Shown in pieces: positions 9,079 through 22,902 of a stretch of DNA of 64,000 nt. The stretch comes from Varroa destructor (lineage: Eukaryota; Arthropoda; Arachnida; Mesostigmata; Varroidae), in assembly GCF_002443255.2 (NCBI RefSeq), contig NW_019211456.1:800858-864857 (forward strand), in the 5' to 3' direction. The notes under the pieces are model-generated. The model made no database searches, was not told where the DNA came from, and saw nothing but the letters and a program-made list of their open reading frames with translations. Positions within the stretch are counted from its first letter, which is position 1, and each line of letters begins with the position of its first letter. A program made the translations under genes and the position numbers.

Positions 9079-12000
9079 TATAGGTAGATTCTATGATGAT
9101 GCCGATTACAATAGGATAGAACCTTCGACAAACAAAGTCGAGCAGAACGATATGCGTTCTAGCCCAGGGTGATGCCTCATGCTTGTATTAGAGCACGTCG
9201 CTAGCTCTGAAGTGGGCAACAAGTTATCAAATGTAAAACGTTGCGCATATGCTGATCGTTGCTAATATAACTTTTCATAGACGGTCACTTTCAGCTTTGT
9301 GTTTGTGCTCCTGCCTGTTTGTGAACCGTTCAGCCCACCGCTACTATACCGACGGGAGCTGGCCTTTTGCCAGCAGCGTCCTCGCTCAGCCACTCAATAG
9401 CAATCAAACACCCCATGAGGTCTTCCTTTGAAAAGCAGTATACTACCATCACGAAGACTTTCAATGTATCGTATGTACTCTCAAAATTCTTTGTATATGC
9501 ACATGGCCGATACAGAATCTAAACTGCGATTCCTGCGAAAGTTACCCTATAAAACAAGAGAACGTGTGTTAGCAGTCTCTATACGCTGTGCATTGAAATG
9601 GCAGTCAATTATAGGGTTTATGTATTTATTATAATAAATACTGTTATAATCAGCAATATACTGTAAAGGGTTGTTTCGTTCTATTTAACTATAGTATAAA
9701 AATGCACGATTTTTTGTCCAGCTAATTGCTAGCATATTTTATGCTCAGAGAAGATTCATCAGATGATATTTTGGTTATGAATTCGTAGAAGCTTCACAAC
9801 TAATTCACGATAGATGCTGTTGTTGAGGTCGCCTCACGAATCTACTCATTCTGTAGTCAGCGTATTTTTCCTGAAATCATCATGACGAGCCAGACGTACA
9901 TCACGAGTTGCGCTGCAATCCATTATATTTCAGGTGCATTCTTATTATCATCTGCATAACAGTCGTAGAAATTGAATTGTCTCTTTCCTCCAATCGACGA
10001 AGCGGTCTTTAAATCCCAAGAAAAAGATAACGGTCCTTAAATGTAAGGGTTGCAGTCCTATCAGCTACGTTAAACGCATTGCCTTGAACTAAATGCCTAC
10101 TATGGGATGGTCATTTATTATTTCTGCCGCTAAGCTTAGCTGTGGTAAACGTTGCGAGAACCAGCTTGTGTTAAGGATGATGCGATGTCACGTTCTCGTC
10201 CTGTAATAAAGAAAACGGATCTTTGCCCCTTTCCTTCCGTGTCGACGTTTTACTTGTATGTAATTTAATCTACGTTAACTCCAGTAATGTGTGAGCAGCA
10301 CGAGCGCAGGCCAGTCGCGAAGAGCGACTGAGCCGATGTTGGTTTTATTTGCTGATATGCTCGTTGGATGCAAACTGTGGCTTCGGAACCTTCGTCAGGC
10401 CTCCCCGAGAGGAAAGCTCTCATTAAGCTTTTCCCTATGGCCTGCTGGCTTTTTCGGCTTGTTCTGGTTCCTTACCACAACCAATACGCTGCTTTGCCAC
10501 GGCCTTCTTCGCGGCGAATACCCCCATCTTTTCTATACTTTTCCTCTACGTTATACGAACGCGAAAGATAAAACAGCATCGGATAAAAATGAAGATACAC
10601 AGTACAGAAAACTCGCGCTGTGCTCGTAGTGTTTGTCGTAATAATCTTCCTGAACATGTTCAACTACTATAAACAATAAATCTACGACGCTTGTGGGAGG
10701 ATTTATATAAAGTAAAGAAGTAAAAAAAAAAAGATATTATCTCCAATCACGAAAAATATTTAAATTTCAAAACAATTAGGTTTGCGCTCACACGCCATTG
10801 CCTAACACTAGGTTCTGGGGCAATCTAGAATAATATATCCTAAGGTAGTAGTAATATGTTTAGCACTAGCTATTATCTGCTAAGAAAGAGGCTTGATTTA
10901 AGGACAAAGCTGTCGTATGGTTAGTCGGCGTATCGATGCCAATATTAATGCTTGGATGACGGAGTGTTGTAAACACCAGGCAGCGAGTATCCTGCAGCTA
11001 GGAGTACTATATAAGGCTCTTTCGTACGCATAGAGTGTTCAGTTTGTGTAGCACTGCAGCCGTGTGAGGGAAAAGAAGCGAAACTGCCGACGATGACGTA
11101 GAAAGCGGGGACGGCCGATAACCTTGAGTCAATAATCGACGAACCGATTTGTTCTATCTTCGCTACTAAAGCCCATATTTCTCTCCAGCTATGAACACAC
11201 ATTAACTGCCAGTACAGGGCTATACTAACCTGGCTCTGGGCATAGCAGCCTAATCCAAGGTTGATATTCTATCTGAGCCGTCTTCAATTGAAGCGTGGTC
11301 CTCATAGTGGAAACCATCCGTTGTCCATGGTAGCTTATGTTTGCATAAAGCGAATCTGCTCTATTTATGTCTAGTCATAAAAATGAACCTACTATATTAA
11401 CTGATGTTTAATAATAATCTTTAACGTCTCTAGCCATCTAAACTCTTGACTGTACATTATTTACACGTATTATGCTAAGTGCTATGTAAGCTTTTCGTCC
11501 TGACTCAGGACATAGTACATGTTGGCAATTTTTGGGATCTTCGAAAATAACCAATGTTCCCTGCAAGCAAATTAGATGGTCTGTGAGAGGCTGGCTAGTG
11601 ATGTCGATAACTTAGACCCAGGATTTTATTAACACTTATAAAGGGAACGTTTTCAACAAAATGGTACATGTCAAAAGTGATGAAAAAGGTTTGTGCGATA
11701 GACGGACATGGCTACCAATTGTTCATTCCGCTACTATGGGCTACATATTTGAATATACTTCTTGTTTATATTATTTGCAATCTTTTTGACTGTGAAATTT
11801 TCACTGCAATCATTCAACAAAGGTATACAGAATGATGAGGACAAGAAAAACAATATTTTTAATTTGATTCACTAAGAACATTATTTTCTCTGTTAGCTGT
11901 ATTGGTAATTGCTATTCATTGTGTTAACCATGCAGTCTTTTTACTGCGTGGAAGAGGTTGGCATATAATTTTCTATTCCGGTCTATGTTACCACAGCTCT

Positions 12001-15000
12001 ACTGTCGACTTCGAGTTATGTTTTTGGGCAGAGTATCGAGCAAATTCTACACGTTCTTCAGGAAGAAGCAGCCCTTGTCACTCGATGAATGCACCCTAAT
12101 GAACAGTTCATTTTATTTTCGGTCATCTTCGTCCATTTTCAAGCTACAAGACCACGTATTTTTTGAGAAGAACCCGTCTAGCAAAACCATACAAATGATA
12201 ATAAAAAAAAAACCACAAAGCCGCAGAAGTAGAGAAAACTTTTTAACCAATAAAAACATTGTCATGGTAGGTTCCGCAGTGCCTGAGTTTCATGAATGAA
12301 TCAGTGAAAATCGATGCAAATTAAGAAAGATAAAAATTAAAAAACAGAAGACTACAATTCGCATCTAGATTTTACAGACAAATTTACCAACTTGTTCGAC
12401 TACTTTTTGCCATGCTAATATTTACAAAATGCCATTATAGGGATAAGTTCTCAATTCTACCTTTTCGAGATGGCAATCTTTAATTCGTAGTAGCGGTCTG
12501 GTGTCAGCCAAAAATGTTTTTCCGTTAGAAACACTTAATGGTGCGTGAGCTAGACCACGTCGCAGGGGTGTAGACCCAACACTCTAGAAAGCTTTCGCAA
12601 GCTCCGGAGACATCGCAGCAGAATGAGCTTACGTTAGGGACAGTGTTGTTCGAGCTGATTTAAGAAACAGTTGTACGTTGACCGTTGAACACTGTGAGCG
12701 GTTCTATGCGCAAACTGCTACTGCTCTTTGTTCGACTCTTCATCGTTCCATCATGCCGGAGCCAGCAAGGCCAACGCCATAGGGCGTGGCACCATTAGAC
12801 CAACAGCACCGAGTCAGCCGTCAGCTTCCGTATGTTTTGGTAGGCATTTGAAGAGCTTTCCCGCAGGATCGTAGCTTTCTTAGATAACTCCCTCCTGACG
12901 TCACAGAATAGCACATGGTAGAGCTAGTAAAATTCTTACGCAGCCGTCTCAAAAACGCAGTCCCTACGGGACGCGTCAGTTTGCTTTCATACAACAGGTG
13001 CCTGTGATCAGATCAATAATAACATTACTAGGCATGACTGAATGATTTTAGAAAATAAGTGGACACAATGTAACCTTTAATGTGTTAGGAGGTTGGTGAA
13101 TTTTACTCAGGCGTAGACGATATGAAATACGATTTTTTGCTAAGCTGAGATTTTTTTTCGCTGATACCCGCGGGGTTTATAGTAATGCCTGTGACAAAGT
13201 GGGGTTCAATTTCAAATACACAGGTATAGTGATATTCACCCTGGCTTTATTAGAACTTCAAAAGATTCGAAAAACGCGCTCAGTGGCAGCTGCGAATCGA
13301 ACTCCGAACCTCATTTACAGGTGGCGTCCATCACCTCATTATTAAGGCAGTCAACGTCAATGTTATGTTACTGAAGTTATGGATATTGGTACGGGAGCAA
13401 AACCGGGCCAAAAAAAAGTATATCCTATGAGCTTATTAAAAGAAATCATATATTGACTAACTTATAAATTCAGTTAGGTAACATCTACTCCTAGATGTCC
13501 ATTGTGAAATGCTGTGATGTACATTGACATGACTTGAATGAGCGTCCTTTGGAATACAGTACATATGATCGGTTAAAAGCATCGCTCTGTCTGTGCATAA
13601 TCTTGGACGCTGCTGGTAACGCAATGTCCATAACAGCGGTATCCTTCTGCCAATTTCTATCCAAGGCCCACAGACTGGATGGGCTAGTACTAGCACTAGC
13701 TAGTGTTCCCTGACCGACTAACGAATGAACGAATGCTTACTTTTTCAAAACAAACCGCGCTTTCCTCTTTTTCGTCGTGCGCTAGATTCAGCTGCTGAGT
13801 CTATTGAGAGCCCATGAAGGAGGAGCAATGCTACTGAAAAGCTGTTCGGCAGTAATCTTTTAAACTTTTAGTGATGGCTAAACTACAATCAACACGCGGC
13901 CAATGCAGTTCAACGACAACAAAAGCTATAGATATACGACACGAACGTAACAAGATCTTACGTTTTCTGTCCGCACTAAATATTTAGTCGGCAATAAACT
14001 TAACGATCTAGAGAAATAGACATAACATCCAGTACGTAGCCGTCACGTAATCTACTTCTGTAGATCAATTCATCTGATATCGACCAGGCCATAAAAGTGA
14101 ATCGTTGTGAGCTGACATGCTGCGGTAGAACAAGTATATGATGTCTGCATGAAGAAAGTGATTTGGTCTTATACTGACGACAGGACAAGGCGACCACCAC
14201 AAGTCGATCTGATAAACGTTGAACGAATCACGCTTTGACTCCGGCTAGAATCATTATGTATATATTCTGGCACCATTCAACAGGTACAGATCACGCGTCT
14301 AACGCATTGACTGCATCGTCTTATAATAAGTTAAAATTGATCTGACCGCTTTTTAATTCAATCAGTCTAAACAAATTATTGCGTGTTCTAATAAGAAACA
14401 TCTATTTCTTTAACCAGACTGAATATCTTCGAAGTGCAAAACGTTATTCTCTAAAGCTTGCTACGCATCGCTTTCCACCTATGCGCTAGGACCAGTCCCG
14501 GTGTTCATGCTTCTGCCGTTTACCTAAGATACCTTTTTTTAGGTAGGTTTGAGTGTATCATATTCTTCTCGCACGCATAGAAGAAACTCTCGACAATTAA
14601 GGGCAAAGTGAAGATTAACGTTGTCTCAATGGCGTGCATTATTAGAATGTCGAAGATGGTTTGCTCATATAAATTTGCCTAAAATATGCTCAGAAAATCT
14701 TGAACGATAGTTGTTTCGTGCATCTTAAACTGCATATGCTTGCAGAAGTTAGATATATATTCATATAGCTGTTGTTATATGATGCGCTTTTTGAAGGCTA
14801 GAATTATTTAGTTTGAGCTCTCCTTTCAAAATGTCGCACCCCTGGCCGGTCATAGAGTTGTGACTCTGCTTATTTGCTACGAGCTGAATCAATGCCGCTG
14901 TTATCCGTACAGGAAAGCGTCACTCTATGCTGGGCATGAGTTTTATAAATGATAAAGGAAGCTTTATGTCGACGCCAGCGTCCCTCTGTGCGGGGCAGCT

Positions 15001-18000
15001 AGGCACTGTGATATAGGAGCAAACTGTTTATACAGGAAATCAACTTGGGTCATCCAAGTTTACTGCAGACCCAGCTTATTCTTGCCCATATAAATCTTTG
15101 ATAATCAGTTTCCTTATGAAAGGTAAACTATATCTGAAAGACCAGACAGACTTCCGCTTTTTGCACCCCACTTAATTGTACGCAAAACTCAATGGAAATT
15201 TATTTGTTGGAAAATGCTTTTCTGCGTCAGGGATTTTACACTACTTTCTGACCACAAAATACTGATCTTATGGCATTATCTCAAGTCTACCTACAACATG
15301 AAGGTGTTTCCAGTATGCCAAAAAACCTGTAATAAGGAAAATATACGTCTTAAAATTATTATTGATCATTCGAACTTCCGATTTTTACTTTGTAATTGAG
15401 GTGACACTGGCAATTAACCGAGTGTAGCTGACTGATTAAGTAAACGTAATAGCAGCAATAGGGGCAAAACTTAATAGCTTTTTTATTTATATAATAGCGT
15501 ACAGAGGATACACCATACTTACAGATTGTGGCGCTCGCCAGTTAACGAAACCATAATTGATTAAATACTATCTCTTTTACGCGATCATAGTGGTGATCTG
15601 CAACCCGTAAAAGGACGGCACTTATCTTTATGATACGCGCAATTACTTTTTATTAGATTTACAAAAGACGATTCATCTTCTAAGGTGCCTCTTATCAAAG
15701 CAGACATTACGAAAAAGCTCAAAGCCACGAACTTTAATTGAAGGGTGGGTATAGTTTGTTTAAACGCTACTGTGATATGTTTCTACTAATCTTAAATTAT
15801 GCGTGTCTCTAGTTCATCCTTACTATTAAAATGGGACCGCAAAATTTACTACCTTCATTTTCCGACAAAAAGGCGTTCATTTAAAACAAATAGAGATAAG
15901 AATAGGATATCGAGGCACAGAGGAGTTGGGGGCTTCGGTGGATGTGGTCGTTGTCTGCCCTCGTGAATAGTGGGGATGTGTCCGACGGATTATCACGGTG
16001 GGCCGCTGTCTGGCCAAGTGACGCGGCGGGCGGTGCTCTTCTAAACTGTAAGATCATTTCACTGTGTCTGTACGAGCCCCCTAGTCCCTACCGTTCATAT
16101 AGGTTACGATCCACGGTCCTTGAATGTATCGGAAACATATGCAAAGTCCTTGTAAGGCAATAAGAAATTTGCTCTAAGATTACGATTATTTGATTTGAGA
16201 AGTCATTGCAAATTCCTATTCTATCTACGCGTCTGAAAGCTGTGAAATTCAAAGTCTAAACAACAACTACAAGTTTCTGTATACTTGATGGAGAAATATA
16301 CCAGTAGTTTGATGCGCATACCTGCACGCTAGTCCTGTATTGTATAGAAGCAGATAACACATTTGAGAAGATTCAACCTGGCATATTAATTTCATTAGTT
16401 TACCAATTAAATATATATTTGTTTCCTAAATATTTCAATCATCATCATATCAAGCACATCTTTATTAAAAGAGAAAAAACAAAACAGAAAACTAATTACA
16501 TTTGTGTAATACAGTAGCCTTCTCGTTTACAAAAGTTAAGTTCTACACAGTATGACCAGGCTATTGCTGTTAGTTTACTTACAATTATCAATTCAAGTAT
16601 TGTTTAACTTTGACGATCTTTCTTCGGTACGGCGTCCTATCATAATATCACAGAAGCGAAAGTTTTTCTCATATACTAAAACATGGTGGCCTTTCTGTAG
16701 TTGTAGGTCACCAGTCGCGCAAAAAGAGCTTACGAAATATTCCTTTCTTTCGCTGAAGTAGATCGATTACGCACTGCAGTCACCATCAAAATAACACAAA
16801 TATGACAGTCGACGCACGCACGTTTTCTTTTTTTGGATCATGATATCGTGCCCTATTTCAGCAACTCACCAAGAGAGATGGAGGACAGTTGAAAGGTCTA
16901 CGATCTTCTCTCCAGTTCAGGCCTACGTGAATGTGCTGAATCAAACTTGTCCTCTTACGAACGAATCTGCTATGTGTGGTCTGGTATTCAGACCAGCTGC
17001 GGTCCTTCTTCGAGACATATCCATCTGAATTTAAAGGTCAACTCACTCGAGCTGCACTGTGGCCCACTCTTTACTGCTCCCCCGTCCCCGCTTATTTATG
17101 CCAACTTCGTTGCATCAGTGAACCTGACCCATGTTAGCAGAGACGTTCGAAATCTTTCAAGGGTTAAGTCTTTCTGCGGTATTAAACGGGAAATAGCTAG
17201 AGATCGTCGTTATCCTTCTTATCAAATTAATGGCAAAATCTTTTCGGGTTCTTTTCCACATACTTTCCGAAAACTATTTTCCAAATTATTTTGAAGCAAA
17301 TTTTGCTACAATTTTTCTTTCTTGAACATTTTTTTTGATTATGTATATATATATATATGGGATTATGTATATAGATGTGGGTAAGGGTGACATAAAGCTG
17401 CTCATATTAGAGTAGTTTAGTTGATTCCCTTGGTCCTTGAAAATTTGAGCGTGGTGATTATCTTGGTGGCAGTCCGTACTGATATCCGCAGCAGGTCTCC
17501 AAGGTGCGAAGCCTTTAGTGTCTAGAATAATGTAGGTAAGGGAAGTCGGCAAAATAGTTCTGTAACTTTGGGAGAAGGGATGGCTCTGAAAGTTGATCCA
17601 GTCAGGTTGACAGTAGAAGTATTTATGATATTGTGTTGTCGCCGGATGGACTTCGTGTCTGTCTGGATGATGACCGAAGTTGTGTTTATGGACATTGTTA
17701 GCTATTTCGGTTTATGCTGACGTGAGTGGAAATTATCAACTACTTCAGAACTGGATTTCTACAGTACGACGCCTTTCATATGAACGACGACGACACCTAT
17801 TTTCTAGTAAAGTTTGCATTATTGATTACTTTGCTTCAGAGTGTGTGCTTAAGTTTTTTTTAAGTTACATTATTAGATACAAGACCTCCTCGACAGCGTC
17901 ATCCTGTTTAAAATGCTGTGCGAAAATTTACAGAGACGCAAACACAAGCGATTTTCGAGTTTGTAATTCCAGTTGACTTGCTTTACATACCCGACCTGGC

Positions 18001-18597
18001 CACATTGCAGGCAGTATTCTCACTTGGAGCGATTTCTGGTTCAATACATCTCAGTTATCGGATTTAGTAAGCGTTTGTGTGCTCTACAGTTACTATAACG
18101 ATTGTTATTTATTTCGAATCTCTAGTAAATACTACCAGATTTGTGTAACACAAATATAACTACATACTTGAACTGTTTTGAGGCCTAACAATGTACGTTA
18201 TTGTAAGTTTGATCGGTATCGACACGGCTCCTGCGAAACAACTTGTTACGCTCGGCGGTAGAAGGAAACCATAAGGACGAGTAGAATCGAATACGACGTC
18301 TATCAATGCTTATCGCTTTACCTAGACTATACTGATACAAAAAAATAACGCACCCATTTAGCCATTCGCTCGGAACCGTAAAAGAAAAGAAGGTTACCCC
18401 TTAAGTTCTTTATTATCTGATGATACTCAATCAGCTGTAAAAGATCTAAGGTCAACATTTTCTGAATTCTGTCCGCAGATTCCGTTTGCGTATTTCAAAT
18501 GTGATTTATGTATTTTAACCTTCCACATAGATTTGTACAAGCTTATAATAGCAAAGAGTCATTTTAGGTTTACTTTTGTCTTTTTTTTAAGTTTCAG
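9079..18597. other. Long stretch without a supportable gene
   Basis: All ORFs here are under about 115 codons and none shows a recognisable domain or a convincing chain of splice sites. Points noted: a degenerate tRNA-like 3' half on the minus strand near 13270-13345, an (AT)n tract at about 17344-17358, and a hydrophobic N-terminus at 16552 that might be a signal peptide but does not match the phase of the Shisa-like exon. The 5' exons of the Shisa-like gene probably lie in this stretch. Confidence 0.4.
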
Positions 18598-18778
18598 CCT
18601 CCATAACTTGCGTGGAGAAACTTTTTGACGACGACGAAAAAACCACGTATCCGAACCACACGCAGTTTCGATACTACCACTGCCCGGGCCGTTTTCCATC
18701 CGATCATACTCGATGTTGTCATCTCGATCAGCAAAGATGCTGCCCGACACACCGGCGATTCTACGAAATAGATCGAAC
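18598..18778 (+). CDS. Shisa-like gene, ectodomain exon
   Basis: The exon carries all six ectodomain cysteines and ends FYEIDR plus two bases. It begins with two bases of a split codon, so the preceding exon must end in phase 1. Confidence 0.6.
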
Positions 18779-19749
18779 GTTAGTATCTGGTAAACGCTGA
18801 TCTAGAAGGATAATAAAAAGTATAATGAGTTACTTTCAAATACAATGCAAATAAATTATGTATGCTGTACAAAGTAAGAAACGCAAAACGTGTTTTAGAT
18901 ATCATGATGTCAGCTTCAAATTGTAACCCTCGATACTTCGGCCAGTATTGGAACACGTGAAATGTACCGCCGTAGGCACTATCGGCATTTTGCCAGTGAA
19001 GTCTAACTACACCCCATCATTCGTTGCGCGTAAATGATAAGACTTATTTATACGAATATTATATAAAATCAGTGATTAATCCTAATGAAGCACATTAGTG
19101 GTTGATAAATTAATGCAAACATATTTAACTTACTGGTTCTCATGCATATTTATATGCCGAAGTTGAGCTCTACAGCTGAGTACTGAAGATAAAAGGGGGC
19201 TTGCACTTGTGCAACGCACATTAATTAATGCTTTCATCTAGCCAGCCCCTCATTTGTTATTAGATTACTTAGTCCATTTTACAAATTGTTTTCATAATTT
19301 TATCTTTAAAATGCAACTTTTTTTAAATCATTCATTGCAGCATGTAGAACGAAGCGGATACATTCTATTAGTACACAAAGTATACACGTACGGGTGTGAA
19401 TTTCTACACTTTGCTATTGCATTTAATTCGATTTTCCAGGTGGGCAATTGTGATATCAGTGACAGTGTCCCTTTTATGCCTTCTTGTTGGCTTATCCTGC
19501 ATTATTTGTTGTTTCTGGCGCCGGTGCCCGCTTTGGACCTGCTGCCGACCACAGCCAAAGCACGATGTTGCCTTCGCTGACCAGTACGAAAAGGTGCCCA
19601 ACGCCCCTCCTGAGGAAAATTGCACTGCAACGTATCGACACGTCCCTGTCGCAGCGGCAGCTACTATGACTAATGGGCACCAGAATGCCAATACAAAAGC
19701 TCCGCTGGCCTCTCTTGCCTCCACCAACGCCAGCCAAGATTGTGCGTAG
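18598..19749 (+). CDS. Shisa-like (six-cysteine) single-pass membrane protein, two 3' exons
   Basis: Two exons join in phase: 18598-18778 (acceptor TTTAAGTTTCAG, donor AC|GTTAGT, phase 2) and 19440-19749 (acceptor ATTTTCCAG, stop TAG 19747). The joined product of about 162 residues has a short cysteine-rich ectodomain with six cysteines (TC, YYHC, TRCC, QRCC) and an N-H-T glycosylation site. It then has one transmembrane helix (WAIVISVTVSLLCLLVGLSC), a membrane-proximal cysteine cluster (CCFWRRCPLWTCC) and a proline-containing cytoplasmic tail (YEKVPNAPPEE). This architecture is that of the Shisa/VOPP1/WBP1-like superfamily of transmembrane adaptors, which act in trafficking and bind WW-domain partners. 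The upstream exon with the signal peptide was not found; it must end in phase 1. The exact subfamily is uncertain. Confidence 0.6.
19440..19749 (+). CDS. Shisa-like gene, transmembrane and tail exon
   Basis: The exon opens with the last base of the split codon (T), then WAIVISV. It contains the whole transmembrane helix and the cytoplasmic tail to the stop. The 661-bp intron before it has no other content I recognise. Confidence 0.6.
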
Positions 19750-22585
19750 TTAACCTATTTAAACCTAGATATGTTGATTGACACTAGTATTGTGCTGCAC
19801 GAGAATAGAGTAACCCTGCCAAAACAGCGTTTGTGGGTCAGCCTAATTTTGTGTAAACATTTTTTGGTTCAGGTCGACTAGTAAGCTGTTTCTTTAAACA
19901 GACATAGCGAATAGAATTATTCGATTGTACGAACTAAGAAACGAGGCTTAAATGTAACTAATGCAAGCGAACAACAGGAGCTCTAGTTGTAAAGCTTGAC
20001 ATATGTGTTGTCATAGTTTGTTATTACTCTATTTATAACTGAATTATTTCAACCTAGCTTGCGGTAAAAGTGTTTCTTTTATATGATGATACTTTGATAA
20101 CGTCTATTATAAAATTCGTGGTATATCAGTAGACAGAACTCTGGCTGATCATTGTGGGGGTGGCATAATAGCCGCTCATTAGAGTTGCCGGGGCACAGAA
20201 ATTCGCACTGGTCGCCGATGATCGTCATCGGCGATACTTGATACAGACTCCCTTATTATTAGATTAGTGACGTAACGATACTATACACATCGATTGAAGT
20301 AAAGAGGGCATGGTCTCGTGTTGTCATTCGCCATTCCATATTGTTTAACAAACCGACTCGAACCTTTTCCTAAGTAAAATATTTGACAAATATGTGTAAT
20401 CGAAGAGTGAAGTGTCATCCATTAGAAATATGAATCTCAAAGATCCATGTACGCCATGATTGTTCTTACTGGAAAACATTTTTCACTTTTTTGCTTGAAA
20501 TTTTTGTTTCAGGTCTCGACGCCTGAGCTACTAGTCTTTTATTTATCAGCTAGCTGAAAACACCAGCTAGTATTCGGCGCACCATGTCGTCCTATGGCCT
20601 GGGGGTCTATGGGGAGTGACGCCAGCTTCTGTGCGCGCTATCGCTGAACAAGGGCAAGCTTAGCTGACAATCCAGGGACCACACATCGGTTTCACAGTTC
20701 GGTTATGGTGGGAAGAGGCCGATGCGTTTCCCTTACCTTGTGCAATTATTAGCGTCATGTCCTCTTGCTAAAGGAGAAAGGCACCAGGATCTCTCGAGCG
20801 CCGCGCACAGGATTCTACTAATCCGTAGCGTACTAGGTAGTGACATAAGCTAACCTGCCGCTTGCTAACAAGTGTTAATGAAGAATGTAGTAAACAATGA
20901 ATTAATAGAATGTAAAGCAAATCTATACGGTTACAAACGCAGGGTGGAGGCGTACTATTGTAAACGGCTAGGATGTCGCCTGAGGATGTCGAATATATAT
21001 ATTAAAAATGTAAAAGCACTTTTAGAAGTCTTGTAAGTATAGAAAATAGCGTGTTTCCTTACGCCGGAAAGAAACATGGATTATCACCTCTAGGTCAAGC
21101 CGCCGATTTACATGAATTGCTAAGTTATAGGAGCTAAGCATAGAAATCAAACGCAACATGACAGGCATATAAAAAAAAAAAGCCAAAAATCAACAGAAAC
21201 AATGATCGTTATTACATATTCTGTTTAACTATGCATTACAAATGTTTTTCGAACTTTGAGATAGTTGCTGAAATATAAAGTGCATAAGTAACATATAATG
21301 GACTTTCGATTTATGAACCTTGGAAAATTACGACGAGGTACGCAGGTGGTTTGAAGAAGAATAATCATATAATTTGCCACTTTGTGTAGTTTTCTCGGAC
21401 GCTCTGGATGAGAGCCCACCTGCAATGATTGACAAAGGATTACGAAAAACGTATCGACGTTATAACGACGCTTGTCTCGTCACGACGTCCTAGTCCTGTC
21501 AATCATCGATCTGTGATCGACCTGTTCGAACATTCACTTGAATAAAATTGCTTGATTGCTAATTACTGTTCATAATAGTTCATTCAAAACAATAAATATG
21601 TAGTGTTCTGCCATGAAGCTGTTTGACCATTAGGGGCAGTCTTAAAATAATGCAGGGCATTTAGAGGCGGATTTCCTATCGCTATTTGTAAATGTTACTA
21701 TATTAAGTACACAACTAAGTTTATCGCTTCAATGCGAGTAAATACCCAAGCCATTACTAGACATAACACAGATTTTTACAAAATGATTTTATATAGCCCT
21801 ACGTTATCTAAAACTATGCGGCTTGATGAGGACTGTTATTATATAATGAAATATTCGTGATGAACTGTTCTAAATTCAGGTATATTTCCTTCCAACACTT
21901 TAGGCGTTGTGCCTTATGTATGTGGTATTAAAATAAAATATATTTTGCGCGTATTTTTTACGCGTATTCCAGACCGCGCAAGAGTACGCCCTCTGCCCTC
22001 ATTTATTTTGAAACTTCCAATCTGATTCGTCGATCCCGTATCTTGGCAGTAAAGGATTAAAATCGCAACGGTACTAATGACAGCTGTAACGTGGCTCAAT
22101 TTTACTTCTAAATACAAAATCGTAAACTTATTTGAGATATTAATATAAGCATATTGATATTATTATATTATCGTAATTAAACAAATAGAAAAAAGTACGA
22201 TATTTCAAAATGATGACACATTTATGTATGTGTAAGCGCAGGATGAGGGGTTGTGAAGTGATAGAGGCTTTCTGCCGATGACAAATGCTTAATTGTGGTA
22301 CGCTTCGTTTTGATGACAGCGGCAGGATGGCGGGCGAAAGATCAGCGGCCAGCTTGGTCAGTTGAGCTCGATTTCGAGATAGGTGAGAAGAGACGCTTGA
22401 AGGTTGTAGGAACGTCCTCCACCAAATTCCCGCCAATGCGTTCTGCAAAAACAGAGCGATTCGTCTGGCATTCGGCAAGTTCATAAGAACCAAAGGGTCT
22501 CTGCAGCACTTGAAGAAAAAGAAAATTGCCAACTTTTTGATTATTGTGGGTGCGAATTCTCCTGATGGATATCCAGGTCAGGATA
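19750..22585. other. No gene recognised
   Basis: This is the 3' flank of the Shisa-like gene and a spacer. ORFs are short and without motifs. The block at about 22290-22585 is open on both strands and is treated with the Tc1-like remnant that follows. Confidence 0.4.
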
Positions 22586-22586
22586 T

Positions 22587-22817
22587 TTGGCAACGTATTT
22601 CACAAATACATTTGAATTCATAAGTGAATTCAGAAAAGAGATGCAAAAGGAGCGCGTGTCCGGAAACACAGTACGCAGACTAGTGCAGGCTGGTCTGTGG
22701 ACAGCGAACTCGCAAAACGACTTCTCCATCCCGGCTACAAGGCGCTGCCGACGACTTGGCCTTGTATTTTCTGCTTATCCTTCGGTCCTTAGAAGCGCAG
22801 AAACAAGCGTTAGCTGA
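22587..22817 (+). mobile_element. Probable Tc1-type transposase remnant (DNA-binding region)
   Basis: The frame reads KERVSGNTVRRLVQAGL and, some 15 residues on, TRRCRRLGLVFSAYPSV. This has the spacing and wording of the second helix-turn-helix and linker of Tc1-like transposases (S.NTVRRRL..AGL, then a basic R/K-rich segment before the catalytic domain). I could not find the DDE catalytic motifs downstream, nor terminal repeats. If real, it is a short decayed fragment. Confidence 0.4.
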
Positions 22818-22884
22818 TTGACACCATGGTATTTAGACTCAAACGTTCTTTCTTTCGACAGAAAGCAGAAGAATCCGCAATCCC

Positions 22885-22902
22885 GGGGGGGGGGGGGGGG
22901 GG
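22885..22902 (+). repeat. G18 homopolymer
   Basis: Eighteen consecutive G residues follow CCC. Such a run is very unusual in this A/T-rich context and is also a likely site of length error in the assembly. Confidence 0.95.

Noticed and set aside
16552..16761. ORF with a signal-peptide-like start (MTRLLLLVYLQLSIQVLF) as the first exon of the Shisa-like gene
   Set aside because: The usable GT donors in it are phase 0, but the exon at 18598 needs a phase-1 partner.
19404..19737. Minus-strand ORFs of 107 and 81 codons at the Shisa-like tail exon
   Set aside because: They are antisense shadows of a GC-richer coding exon and have no motif of their own.
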